Shown here piece by piece: positions 1 through 13,100 of a stretch of DNA of 64,000 nt. This DNA is from Himantopus leucocephalus (taxonomy: Eukaryota; Chordata; Aves; Charadriiformes; Recurvirostridae). Below the pieces are notes generated by a model. The model did no database searches. It saw nothing but the letters and a program-made list of their open reading frames with translations, and had not been told where the DNA came from. Where the stretch lies: positions 1,167,731 to 1,231,730 of the forward strand of contig RSEF01000012.1 of assembly GCA_003993805.1 (NCBI GenBank), read 5' to 3'. Position 1 is the stretch's first letter, and every line of letters starts with the position of its first letter. A program made the position numbers and the translations under genes.

Positions 1-1829
1 GGGTCCAGTGTGATTTTAACTGAAGGATGTTATGAGCTCACATCTCAGCTGCACCAAGTGGAAAAGGAGGTCTGGATCCCAGCTCTGATGATGCTCTGTA
101 TAGAGAGCTCCCTACGTCTGCTATGTTAAAACCACTACAGCCGGCCACCACCCTGACATACTTTAGGAAAAGGATCTGGAACTGGGGAAAAAAAATGAAC
201 TGCAATAATATTTACCTTTCCAGGCCATGGCTGAAATCCTTTATGGCAGGCAGACTGGGAGTTTTATGAGCTGATGTTATCTATCTTATTTGTAGGGGAT
301 TGCACATGAAGGCATAATAACAAAACCGAACCAAAGGGATGGAGACAGACATCATGATGAACACAGCGGTTCAACCCAGTCACCTCACAGCTTGCTCCAT
401 AAGGTATTCCCCTGCTTTACCTACTCATCAATCACTTTTTGCACTAGATTAAACTTTCCTGATCAGCATTTTCAGCACTCTGCTGTGCCACCGAATTCAG
501 GCTTTAAATGCCTTGTTTTGGAAGAGCATCTCTGTTTGCTAATGGGTCCTGTTCACTCACATCAATTTAAGCATCACAGAAAGCTGTGCAGGCAAATTCC
601 CTCCTTGCCCTCAGCTTCCCTCATTCTCTCCTCTGCACGTGGCTTTACAGTTTGGGATCCTGCGTACTGACGGGTCATCCACAGCTCTCAAGTCATGGAA
701 TGACTGGCTCGCATTTACTGCACCAAAGGAAAACAGTGTGGCTTTTCACGGCTGTGCCTAGATGAGACGCTGTGTTTTGTACAGTGCAGCTGTTCCATTG
801 TGTAGTTTAGAAAAAAAGTTCCCATGAATCTAAAAACTATGAAAACATTTTGCTGGGTCACCTACAGCAGCTTCAGTTGTGTGCCATTAATGGGAATGAC
901 AGCAATACGTTAATCAAATAATCCTGCTGAGTTTAATACGTGGGGCGTGTTCTGCCTTGCAACTCTTTTATTCCTGTAATTGGCGGATGACCCAGTTATA
1001 GGTTTATGATTATTTTTCCACTGTGAAATTTTAAACCTACCACATTGTTTTCAAGCTGTAGAAATGATCTACGCATCTCTACATGATCCTTTAAATACCA
1101 GAGCAGAGGAGGTAAAACCAAAAAACAGTATTCCCCTTGAATGTGTTGGTTGGTGCCTTTAAGACATTCCTTTTTTATGTAGAAAAGGTGGGCTGCCACT
1201 TCCAGGAGATCTTAAAAATGATCAAATAATCAGTAGATTGGTACCTAGGACTGTTCTCTTTAAAAAAAACCCTTTTAGATGAAATACTTTGCTCAAGCAA
1301 TTCTAAACAGTTAGAAATAAAGATCAAGTACACTTTGAACTGTAATGTTATTTTGAATAAAAGTACTCAATGCTTTTTGTTTTGCAAGTACTAAGCCAAG
1401 ATGCTTTGCTGATTTCTAATTCATTGAGGAAAAAAAAAAGGGGATGATGGGCGAAAGTGACTTTTTCATGGAGAAGGTGCAGGTGAAACCATCGTGCCCA
1501 TCTCCTGCTGCAGCCAGGCCTGCTTTTCTGCATTAGTGTCGGAAGCTGATCTCCTTAATTACAGTGAGGGCTGCTCCCCTCTGTAGCTGCTTTGCCCGAT
1601 TCTAACAGGACCAACTATGGCAAAAGTCAGGATTTGGAAGGAGCTGGCATTATCCAGAACCTCAACCTACAGAATAGTTTTTGCTTGGAATATTTTCACC
1701 TAGGACTGTGAACAAGGACACCTAATTTATACTCCCAGGCCCACTTGCTGGCTTAGGCAGGACTTGCAGAATGTGGTTTTGCCTCTTGGAACCTTTACAT
1801 CCACCTTTTCCCCTTTCTCCATCACCACT

Positions 1830-1915
1830 GTCCTTTGTCTGGCTTCTCCGGTTAGAGTCTAAGCTCTGCAAAGCAGGATGGATCACCTACCACGACAGCA
1901 GCAGTATTGAGCTCC
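1830..1915 (+). repeat. Possible 3' tail of an ancient MIR/L2-like element
   Basis: The stretch around TTAGAGTCTAAGCTCTGCAA followed by a GCAGGATGG-like segment resembles the tail shared by old amniote SINEs and LINEs (TTAGAxTGTAAGCTCTTTGxGGCAGGG...). The match is by eye and short. No 5' part of an element is recognisable upstream. Confidence 0.3.
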
Positions 1916-4180
1916 ATACGTGGCCTTTTCTAAAATGGATGTCAGTATAGCAGCATTACTCACCAGAGCCAAACATGCATTTCTTATTTTCTCTGCATTG
2001 GTAAATCTTGGTGCCCCACCCCGAATGTTCAAGCTGCCCCCTGACACAGCACATGGACCAACTTTGAGAGCGTGACAAACTTCAGAGAAACGAGGGTGGA
2101 CCAGCTCTGCAACTGAACTCCTTCTCCTTCAGGCCCATAACAGACAACACAGCAATTTATTCATGCCCTAGGACTTACACTCAGTAGCCTCTTCATTGTA
2201 GTATGATGCGCTATTAAGTAAAGATAATGGTGAATGCAACCACAGGCAGTGAACAAACAGCCATTTGGAGATAAGTCAGGCAGCTAAATAGGCCCTTATG
2301 AGGCCAGTGCCACTGAACCCAGGACTCGGATGCCAAATTAGCTCCATCACGGGCCAGAGAGTTGGCCCACAGCCTGTGTTGGAGGGAGACAGATCTTTCG
2401 CTAGTGCATAGAGGCAGTTCTAAACGCTTCTGCGATGCGTATGACATACTCGTATGAATCCATTTGGGCTAACAAAGCGGTTATTTCAGCAACAACACTA
2501 ACGAAGCCTGATTTACCATTCATTTGCAGCCCGTGTTACTACACTGTCAACACAACAGCCCGAGTTCCTCCCTCCTTGCCATGACCATCTTTCACTTCTC
2601 TCTCTCCAACAAGAATACCCTCTTCCCCCACGTCTCATCATCCCGCCCAGGGTAACCTCAGCTTTCTAAACACCCCCCACCCTTTGCCCAAGCGGTGGCG
2701 TGTGTCAGGGCTGGTGCAGAGAGGAGGGGAGAAAGGAAGGGGCAGATAACACAGAAAACATCAGGTAGGACCAACACAGTATTACCTTCAATACCTTTTG
2801 CTGACTAGCAATAATAAAAAATTTTCTACTGGGAGGATCGTTCAAGCTGGTCTCAGAAACACCCCCACAGCGTGAGCGCCATCCGGGTCCGGATGCGGCA
2901 GCAGCGGCAGAGGCATGCTCAGCATCTCCATCCCCATCCCTGGGATCCCACCCAGCTGTCCAGGGCGGTGATGTCTCCTATAGCACAAACAGCCCTTTCC
3001 ACGGAGAAGTCACAGCTCAATTCACAGGCTTTTGTGAAGGCTGATTCAACTGGGGCTCATTCATGCCTTTTCTCAGCTGCAGAACTAACACTTCGCTCTT
3101 CGCACAGTCCCACGGCTGTTGCAGGGGACGTTATTGCTCCGTGTGTCCACGAAACGGACTCCCCGGCTCAGCCCAGTGTGCTGGGCCAAGCAGGTTTGCC
3201 CTAACAGAGACCGGAGACTTAAGTCACCCCGTTCAAGCCACCCAGGGCCTGGGGAGAGTCTCTCACCTGGGAGCACACACACGCAGGAGGTGGCTACCAG
3301 ACCCCTCCACGCAGCCCCACAACGGCCCGCAAACCCAAACGGCCACGGATCCTAAACTTCTCACACTGCTTGCTTTTTGTCTCCTCTCCTCCTGATGTCA
3401 ATTCCTGGTGCAATCCCAGAAATAACATGGACAAATTCTTGGCTTGCTATTTTTGGCAGCTCCTCCCACTAAGGAAAGAGGGAGATTACACTGCGGGCTA
3501 TTCAGGCAAGCTGGCACGCCGGCCACAAATACGCTTTCTAGCCCATACTGCTCTAATGATAAATCCTGGCCAAGCTGAACAGACAGTTTCAACTTCAGAG
3601 CATGTTTGGAAGGGCCAGCGCCACGCTAGACAACCCGCCTACGCCTTTAGAAGGTGCTATTTATTTATTAAGTATATTTAACGAGTAGAAATAGAGCTGT
3701 GTGGTGGGCAGGGTGACCAAGGGTGACTGGTGCGGGATGAGAGGCTCCCAGCTCTCCTGGCATGTTAAACACAGGCTGCCTGGCACCGCCACCTGGACCG
3801 TAAAGATAAGTAGCTGGGTGATCACCTTTTAATCTGTGCGTAATTAGCAAGAGGCAGATGTCAATCGGCAGAGAGGCCAAAGCAAACGAGGCTGTTTACA
3901 GACACTAAGCCACAAAGAAACCTCCTGTATCCAACGTGGCGTGTCCCAGAGACGCAAGCTTAGAAATAACAACGTGCAGCATTTCATCAGGTAGCCGCAG
4001 AAGCTGCACGCTGCGTATGGTACACGACAGTATTCACTCCCAAAAATGCCGGTTTGTGTTACAGTAGGTGGTAAATGAAAGAACATTTTGTTACTCTGGG
4101 TTTACACTGCATTTACTACACCATGGCACCGCTTCTAGGAGTTTGTCTCCAGTGATAAGAAAAATATCCTTGGATTTTCC

Positions 4181-4198
4181 TTTTTTTTTTTTTTTTTT
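4181..4198 (+). repeat. Poly-T homopolymer (18 T)
   Basis: An uninterrupted run of 18 T is followed by a short A run. No target-site duplication or LINE/SINE body is visible beside it, so it may be a plain homopolymer rather than the tail of a minus-strand insertion. Confidence 0.85.
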
Positions 4199-7100
4199 AA
4201 AAATACCGTGCCCACTCACAACTCAAAACAGTACGAAACTGAGAAACACACCAAACAAGGCTGGTTTAAAGAAAATCAGGAGATTGTTTTTAAATTTACA
4301 AATACTTCAATGGCCAAAAGTCTGAAACAGTCCCAAGCTGAAGAAGATTTTTATGCAAAGTACATGGGATCTTTCATGCTCATGCATAATAGATAGGTTG
4401 CACCCAAATAAATCTGGCCAGGCCTAAAGATGAAATGTCAAATCATCCCTTTCAGGGCAGTGAACCTACTATTTGGTCCCAGAAGGTCTACCTCTTTCCC
4501 AGCTGGAGCTTGTTTAGACAAAAAAGATAAGCTTAAACAAGGCCAGTTTAGATCCTACTCTAGTCCTACATTTATACAAATTCCTGCACTGTTCAGACCT
4601 AAAAATTTAATTTACCTGATCACAAAGGTTCAAGGCAGACATAACATTTGGATCTGGAAGCAGGCAAGGATGTCCCCAGAGAGGAGGCTGGCCAACTTGT
4701 GGCTTTGATTCAGAGCCACGTCTCATTGCAGTTGGCATTACAGCCAGGATTAACTGCATAGCACCTCAAATACTTTTACACGCCAATGAATCCGTAACTC
4801 CGGATTCACAAGCCCTAACAGCACCACAGAAAGTAATTTGGGAAGTCTGAGACCTCCAGAGCCAAACATAAACTAGGGACAGGTAGGAGCATTATATCTG
4901 TGAGATGCTGGGTTCTGCTGAGGAGCCAAGTTGTCACCCTGGTCCCAGCATTATGGGTTACAGCCAAAACCCCTTTCTGTCACATAAAAAGCAAGCAGAA
5001 TATCCTAGTCCAAGACCTATTTCCTCATCCTGTCTTACAGATCTCATGCTTTCTGCCACGTAGCCAACTGTGCAGTGGATGAAAGAGCAACTTGGTGCTG
5101 GAGCCCAGCAAAATCCACAAAAGATGTGCATATTTTGAAACCCCGGTGTATGTCATTACTCATAAAACAATTGCTGGGAGGCTTCAGAGGACAGGGTGGG
5201 AGGGGAGGAGAATCTGAGGAGATGGAAGCATCTGGCTCATGCGATATTAAAGTGGAGAAACTTCACTTTCTGACGGAAATCAAAGTCTAGGTCGTTGCCT
5301 TGACCAGCAGCCACACGGTCACCAAAACCTAATGCTGTGCCTCAACTAGAGGAAAGACGTAGGAATATCTACGCTATGTCTAGACATAGATTAAAAGCAC
5401 TCCTCTGAAATATAGGTTTAAATTGAGCCTACCAGCCTCTAGACATCCTAGACCCAACCTTTATTACACCAGTTTTCTTCAGGGGGACAGCCAGTAAACA
5501 AACTCCACGATGTCAGGGAATGGTGGAAGATTCTGCCAGGCCAGATGGAATTGTACAAAAGGGTGCCGACTTGACGAGGCTAGTACGAAGAAAGCCCAGA
5601 TGTTTGTAACTGTTAATGGGCCAGAAACTCACAGCACAGCCCTCCCAGTTAGATCTTCAAATACATAAACGCTCAGCCTTTGCCGTGCTTTTGAAGATGC
5701 TGGATCACAACAACCGACTGGACTGCCAGCATGAAATTCTCACTCTATAAAGCATATTAAGTTGCCCAAACAGGAGTACTACTCTGAGCTACAGCAGCTA
5801 TAATCTTATTGACTATCGCATGCGGATTCCTGCTAAGGCAGGCTGCAAGGACTTCCATTTTAGTCCTCCTCTGCAAATGCCCATAATGTTCCTGAATTTT
5901 CTGAGCTGCAACTTTTCACACTGCTTTCTCTGCCAATGTTGGCTTTCATTATTTCTTTTAAATATAAACTTGGAGCAAAACCTCTTCAGATGTTTTTAGT
6001 TACGAATGTGTGGAAAAAAAATATAATTTTCTACATTAAAAAGAAAGTTTTGTGTGCGAGCGCGAGGGAGACACACAGAAGGAAAGAAGCAGGGGATAGC
6101 TCAAAAATGGCAATACTTTGAAACCTGAAACTTGGCATGGAAACAGTTCCTGACAAAGTGTATGCTCTGCTAAGTTTAGAAGAAATTGTGGTTGTAAAAT
6201 AAAGCTACGAACACTTGAGAGTACGCCCTGGTGCACAGACAGCAGAGGACACTGTGCAGATTTAGCTGTTAACCCACATGGGCGGCACGCACATGCCTGA
6301 GGATTACCGTTTGCATCACAAGTAGCGATCGCAAATAAGGACCCTCCAGGTTCAAAACCGAACGCTCCTGTAGCTTGGGATAAAAAGAATAAAATTTAAA
6401 AAAAGCTGAGGGCCTATTCTTCCAGTGCATACCAAGATATTTGAGCAAGTTGGGGTGTACTAAACGTCATAGGCAAAGCCTTGAGTTTGGGCCAGCGAGC
6501 CACTAATCGCTAATTAATGGCTTCTGTACCAAACGGCAACCTAGCGCCTCTTTCATTTAAAAGCCAAAAGCTCAATCCAACTAGACCTTCCCACCGCTGT
6601 AAGAGTGACCGGCCATTCCACAGCCATATTACTCCTGCTTTTAACCCTCCCTGTTTCATTCAGTCACGAGGGGATGCAAAAGGAGAGGCAATGTCAAGGC
6701 AGGCAGAGCAGGGATGGCTGCCTGAGGAGTGCCCCCCGGGATAACATCCCCCGGGATTAAACGGGGCGAGTGTCACCAGATGTGAGTCCCAGCACACCAA
6801 GGACAAGTAATCCCTGCAGCAGGGAGCGGCAATTAGATTAGACACCTTTATTTGTGTCAGGCCAGAGCTGGGATTGTTTCAAACTTCAGCAACAGGTACA
6901 GCGAGCACCCCCGAACACAGAACGATTTACACGTTCACACTCAGAAATGCTCAAAGAGTTTAGGCATTCGTCCCCAGCCCCCTACCAACCACCTGCAGGA
7001 GAAAAACTGGGTGTTCAAGTAAGGCCAGGTTAAACCCAGAGTCACGTATAGGGCAGCACAGGGGCTGGGAGAGGGTCAGCAATCCTGTAAGGAATTGCAG

Positions 7101-9143
7101 CGAGGAGGAGAGGCGTTCCTCCACTGGCTGGGCAAGGGGACGGGCAATGCGATTTTTAAATGAGAAAATTAATCTGTCAGTTGAGACTGGGACTCGGACA
7201 ATCTGGACAGACATGGATACTCCTCTGTGCACAAGTGTCCACCTGCAAGTTACAGGGATGTGCACAATACCGTACTTTTGCAGATGCTGGCTGTGTTAAC
7301 ACAGAGCCAAGGGAGGCTCCGGTGGCAGCTGATTAAGTCAGCCAGCCAGCGCAATGAGAGTGGAACTTGTTCTCACACCAAGATGGAAGCTGTGTTCACA
7401 CTTGGGAACTCTCAGGCCTCACAGAGGGTGGGCAAGGACATCTTGTTTTCAGTCGCTGCCACTTAAAACTCCGCTGGGAGCTGATGGAGAGAATGTCAAA
7501 CCGAAGAGTGCACCCACGTTCCCACCCTGGTGTAGCAGAGTCTGGCACTGGTTTTCCTCTGTTTCAATTCACAGCACCTATGTAGTTGTTTCATAGATGT
7601 CCAACACGCTCCTGTATATGATCATACCAGTCCTACCAGTGCACATCTTGCTCATGGAGACGTCTTCGCCTCTCACATCACAGTTCCGCATCCTTCCTGT
7701 TCTTCCGTTATTGCTATTTCTCTTTGCTCTGTCTAGCTGAACCCCGAGCGATGCATCCCCACGCTACGTGCTGTTAGGAGAACGAGCGGAGGTTAGGCAG
7801 GGTATCGATGCCAGTTAAAGTCTTTATATACCAGCAGCTGCTACTTTGGTCTCCAAATAGCTGAAACTGAGACTGTGCTCAACAGTCAGTGCTAGTCCCA
7901 GCATTTCACCCCTCCACTTCTCTCATTACCCCCAAATCAACAGGTATGGTGGGAAAATAAGTTGACAATAATAATAAAAATAGGCTGACAAAAACTGTCA
8001 ACCCCAACACAAGGCTGTCAACTGCACAGATGTCTCCTGAGATGTCTGTCCACCAGCTAACAGCTCCCCAGAGCGTATCAGCCTGGTATTTGCACAAAGT
8101 GCTGATTCCGAGCGGTGCTGTTCATCCGTGGATCTCACAGCACCGTACTGAGGAAAACAGATAGGAAAAAAGTAGAGTTATTCCTATTTTTGGCAAGAAG
8201 AAGCAAAGAGCAGCTCTGAGGTTTCCGAGCAGTGCTCATCGGTACTGGCACCTGTGGATCCAGCCTCATACCATCCTGGCTTCCTCAGTCCCAAACTGCG
8301 CAGGCACTCAAGAGCCTTGAGGACAAGAACAGTCCCATGAAGAGCTAGAAATAACAGCAGCTCCATTTCATTTTTATATTCAAAGCACACAGTACGTTGC
8401 GGTTGCACAACCAGCTGCAGCAGCACCTCACAGGGCTCCAACAGCCCCCTTCAAATTTAACCTGGGAGACTACACTTGACCAGCGAGCCTGTCTGGAAGG
8501 AGCCTCCCAGCCCTCACCCTGCTTACTGACATTTCCAACAAAAGGTTCAATTTGTGTAATTTGGAAGACGAGCTCTCTGTTTGCCCACCTTTACAAGCTG
8601 GACTAGAGCAACCAAGCCCGTTTCACTCGGGAAATTCTGTGTGGACACACAGACGCGCAGAGGCAAATACACAAGCTGAAGCTCAGCGTGCCCTCGTAAA
8701 CACCACATTTCCTTCCTCACACATACATGTAAAAAAATGGGATGGTTTTGAACACTCTGTGTTCAGAGAAACCTTTCATTTTAGTTATCCCGGGTCAAAG
8801 CAAATAACATCACATGGTACATGAAGGCGGTTTCTTCTGGCTTTTTATATTTGGAAAACACTGAGCGCATTTTTACAGATCCAAGTAATGTCCAAACAGG
8901 CACTGGCATCACTTCATATGAGTTCTACCATCCCCTGTGTTGCAAGCATGGAAAATAAAAAAAAAAACAACTCAGACCCTAAGGAATGACCTGAACTTTG
9001 ATCTGAAGAGAACCTACGCAGAAGGTTGGGAAAAAATTCACATATGCAAATTATTTTTGCATTTGTCATTTTCCAGCATTTTTTTTTGCCTTTTTTGTTT
9101 GGTGCTTTTGTATTTGTTGTTTGGTTGTTTTTTTGTTCTGTGT

Positions 9144-10143
9144 NNNNNNNNNNNNNNNNNNNNNNNNNNNNNNNNNNNNNNNNNNNNNNNNNNNNNNNNN
9201 NNNNNNNNNNNNNNNNNNNNNNNNNNNNNNNNNNNNNNNNNNNNNNNNNNNNNNNNNNNNNNNNNNNNNNNNNNNNNNNNNNNNNNNNNNNNNNNNNNNN
9301 NNNNNNNNNNNNNNNNNNNNNNNNNNNNNNNNNNNNNNNNNNNNNNNNNNNNNNNNNNNNNNNNNNNNNNNNNNNNNNNNNNNNNNNNNNNNNNNNNNNN
9401 NNNNNNNNNNNNNNNNNNNNNNNNNNNNNNNNNNNNNNNNNNNNNNNNNNNNNNNNNNNNNNNNNNNNNNNNNNNNNNNNNNNNNNNNNNNNNNNNNNNN
9501 NNNNNNNNNNNNNNNNNNNNNNNNNNNNNNNNNNNNNNNNNNNNNNNNNNNNNNNNNNNNNNNNNNNNNNNNNNNNNNNNNNNNNNNNNNNNNNNNNNNN
9601 NNNNNNNNNNNNNNNNNNNNNNNNNNNNNNNNNNNNNNNNNNNNNNNNNNNNNNNNNNNNNNNNNNNNNNNNNNNNNNNNNNNNNNNNNNNNNNNNNNNN
9701 NNNNNNNNNNNNNNNNNNNNNNNNNNNNNNNNNNNNNNNNNNNNNNNNNNNNNNNNNNNNNNNNNNNNNNNNNNNNNNNNNNNNNNNNNNNNNNNNNNNN
9801 NNNNNNNNNNNNNNNNNNNNNNNNNNNNNNNNNNNNNNNNNNNNNNNNNNNNNNNNNNNNNNNNNNNNNNNNNNNNNNNNNNNNNNNNNNNNNNNNNNNN
9901 NNNNNNNNNNNNNNNNNNNNNNNNNNNNNNNNNNNNNNNNNNNNNNNNNNNNNNNNNNNNNNNNNNNNNNNNNNNNNNNNNNNNNNNNNNNNNNNNNNNN
10001 NNNNNNNNNNNNNNNNNNNNNNNNNNNNNNNNNNNNNNNNNNNNNNNNNNNNNNNNNNNNNNNNNNNNNNNNNNNNNNNNNNNNNNNNNNNNNNNNNNNN
10101 NNNNNNNNNNNNNNNNNNNNNNNNNNNNNNNNNNNNNNNNNNN
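9144..10143. other. Assembly gap, exactly 1000 N
   Basis: The run of N is exactly 1000 bases, a round number that suggests a placeholder or rounded size rather than a measured length. Long apparent open frames crossing it are artefacts of N translated as X. The left edge is T-rich (TTTTTTTTGCC, TTGTTTGGTTG), the kind of low-complexity sequence at which short-read assemblies stop. Confidence 0.98.
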
Positions 10144-13100
10144 TCCTTTCCAAACCCTTCCAGTCTGTGATTCTGTCAGCAGACCGAGCAGTGCGGTTTG
10201 TGCTCTGGGTGCTCGTTGCCCCAGATGAGTCACAGCCAGCACTCAGCGTCTCTGCCAGGCACGGCCGGGTGCCCAGAAGCTGAACCGCAGCCACCTTGCA
10301 AAGCAACCGGTTTGTGCCTTGCCCAGCGTCAGTCAGGAATTCTGTGGAATCAGAAAGGATAAAATCCAGCTCTCCAGAACAGCCTTTAATCGCCTCAGTT
10401 TACTTGATCAGTTTGCAAGGCTCCCCTTTATTGCCCACACGCTGTCCCGTGCACTGCCTGCACCAGTAGCTGGTGGGTAATTCTGTCGCTGGGAGCTGCA
10501 TCCCGCACACGCGCACTCTGCCGAGCCCACGGCAGCTGCACATAGAAGGGATCACTTTGACAGCAGCTTCCGAGCACTTATCACCACGTCCTGGCAATAG
10601 TTTGTTCACAAAACTGGGGTTTCCAGAGGTTCTCATTTTGGTTACATTTGGGTAGATTTTCATGATTACACAAAAAACAAAAATCTGCAGTTAGCAAAGC
10701 TCCTCTTCTCCAGATATCATATGCCCACTTCAGATTACAAACAGACTTTACTACCTCAAAATAAAGAAGTTTTAAAGAAGGGATAAAACAATGTTTTCTT
10801 GCCTTCTATAATTTCCAGAAATTCCAACTACTCTAGATAAATTTTTTTCTTTCTTCCCGCTCTCCAAATCTATCTTTAAAAAAAACATAAATAAATATCA
10901 CACTAGGCACACACAAAATACTAGCATTTTCCTTAAGCCTGAGTGGCTTAAATTTGACACAGCTATAAGCATTTGAAGATTTTTTTAAAATGTAAAATTT
11001 CAGAAAACCTCAACTGGACACACTGTTGCTCATACCATGTATGTTAAATACATAACCTTAAGGAATTCATAAAATACCATACAGAACATTAAGACACCAC
11101 ATGAAATATAAAATCATTGAAAACTGAAAACAAAAAAAACCAGTATTTTAAAAAAACAAATCTTAAAATAAGTGTATTATTTCAAGTATATTTTCCATGA
11201 GTGATCTGAGACAGACTTCTATTCAAATCATCTGTACACACCCCCATGTCCCACGAAGACCACGTGGACAGCAGAGCTGCCACCAGGACGTCTACTTGGG
11301 TACACCATCCCTGGCATCCCACGTTCCGCAGAGATACGGAGCGTGTCACGGGCCACAGAGGCACAAATCCTCAGCTGTGCATGGTTCAGTAGCTCAGTGG
11401 CAGCAAGCACTGCGGAGTCTCTTATGGGAAAAGCCTTCAGCTTAAATAATGAATCTTCTACTTTCTCAGCTATGACCGAGAAGAGCTACAAAGCAATTCA
11501 GATTTTTATGTGTTTATAGGTATTTAGAAAAATGTTTATACATCCTAATTAAGTTCCTATAGTCTCTTTTAGTTTCTTCCATAGGATTTCTTTTCATCCG
11601 TGAATGCTTACATACCCATTATTAAAGCTGATTACACACCAAACAAAGCATCTGAGCGTAGTTATAAAACCTTTACAAGAAGCCATGATCTAATACAGGA
11701 TCTGCGTGGCTCATTAAGAATCTGAGGAATTACCCTGAAGAAATGTGACTGTTTTATAGAATATTATTTGTGTAAAAAGCATTTTTATTGAGTTTTTAAA
11801 TTACACTGGCGTATAAACTGCCAATCAAAACTGCCCATAAAGAACGAGTGAATGAAATGCTGGTGAACAGGCACAATTTATGAAGACAAGGGCTGCGGGA
11901 TCGAATGAGTTACAACCACACAACAGCATCTGAGGCAAAAGATACTTTTGCTACAGGCAATAACATTTATCACAACTATCAGCTCAAGTCTATTTCCACC
12001 CCTAGCATCAACGAGTTCATTCAAAGTTTAAAGAACTTCAGAGGATGCTTTTATAAGGGTGATTTTGCCCCAGCAAAACAGGAAATTAAGGTGAATGGCA
12101 TTTGTCCCTGGTTCCCGTGGGGTCACAGGGGACCAGCCTGGCTTGCTTTCTTCACGCAACAGGGCAGGACTGAGTATGTGAGGACTCACACCATTAACTT
12201 CAAAACTAATTTGCCCAGAACTTGTTTAAGTAAAAGTCAGAAATCACCTTCCTTATAATGATGGGGGAACTGGGTATTTTGACAAGGCAGAGCAAATGAT
12301 GTTGTAGCTACTCATTTTACCGAAGAGCAATAACTTTTGACAAGATTGAGTTTTGTATTTGTTGGCCTCTTTTTTCTAGAAAACTAATCTACCTCAAAAG
12401 CCAGCCAGCCAGCCGAGTACCACGGTCACACACAGTATCTTAGATGTACTCCTAACGGATTCATGCTGCGAGGTCCTTCCTCCTCCCAGCAGGTCAACAC
12501 ACCTAACTCAAACTAAGTCATCCTGCCACATCAAATCTCATTTTACCAACTCACATGTTTGCCGACAGAGCTCATTTCTCTGACAGCAGCAACACTTGCC
12601 ACACAGGACACTTCATGTCTCCTCTCCCTTGCTCTCACAGAAGATCTTTCAGGGCTGCCTGTGACCTCAAGACCCCCTCAGCTGACCTATTCCTGGCAAT
12701 GTTTAAAGCAGCAGAATTACCCAATGCTGTCAACAGGGCAGTGATCCACAAGAACGGTGTGAAGGCAAGGTGGTCAGGAGACAGAGCAAAGGAGAAACAC
12801 GTACATTCAGCTGCTGCGGTAATAGCGGTCAGTGACGTTGTTTATAAGTGGATATTCTGATGAGGACTGGAACTTCAGCTGGTGCAGAACAACTGTGCAA
12901 ACCCTGTCCCACTGCCTGTGAGTAAGGCATTGCCTCAGTGGCTGCGGACACCGAATGCTTTCTGCACGCTGCAAAGCCGATCTTCTGATTTCAGGTGCCA
13001 CAGATAACTCTCCCCATGCCTGGGGCTTCCAGAGGCAGGCTCAGTTCAGGCCCGTCACTTCCCACAGAGAAACACCACCACCATGTCACAGTGACACGCA

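Larger units (their letters stand above)
1..9143. other. Non-coding unique sequence, no gene recognised
   Basis: All open frames here are short, overlap one another on both strands, and match no protein family I recognise. The sequence is mixed in composition. A somewhat GC-richer patch lies at about 2870-3350, with a few CpG clusters but not enough to call a CpG island. The only repeat-like pieces I can support are a possible SINE tail near 1830-1915 and a poly-T tract at 4181-4198. The rest appears to be unique intergenic or intronic DNA. Confidence 0.6.

Noticed and set aside
2870..3350. Possible CpG island or promoter
   Set aside because: CpG clusters are few and local, and no first exon or core promoter is recognisable.
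8914..10306. Several open frames of 349-448 codons on both strands
   Set aside because: They span the 1000-N gap and consist almost entirely of unknown residues; only the short flanks are real sequence.
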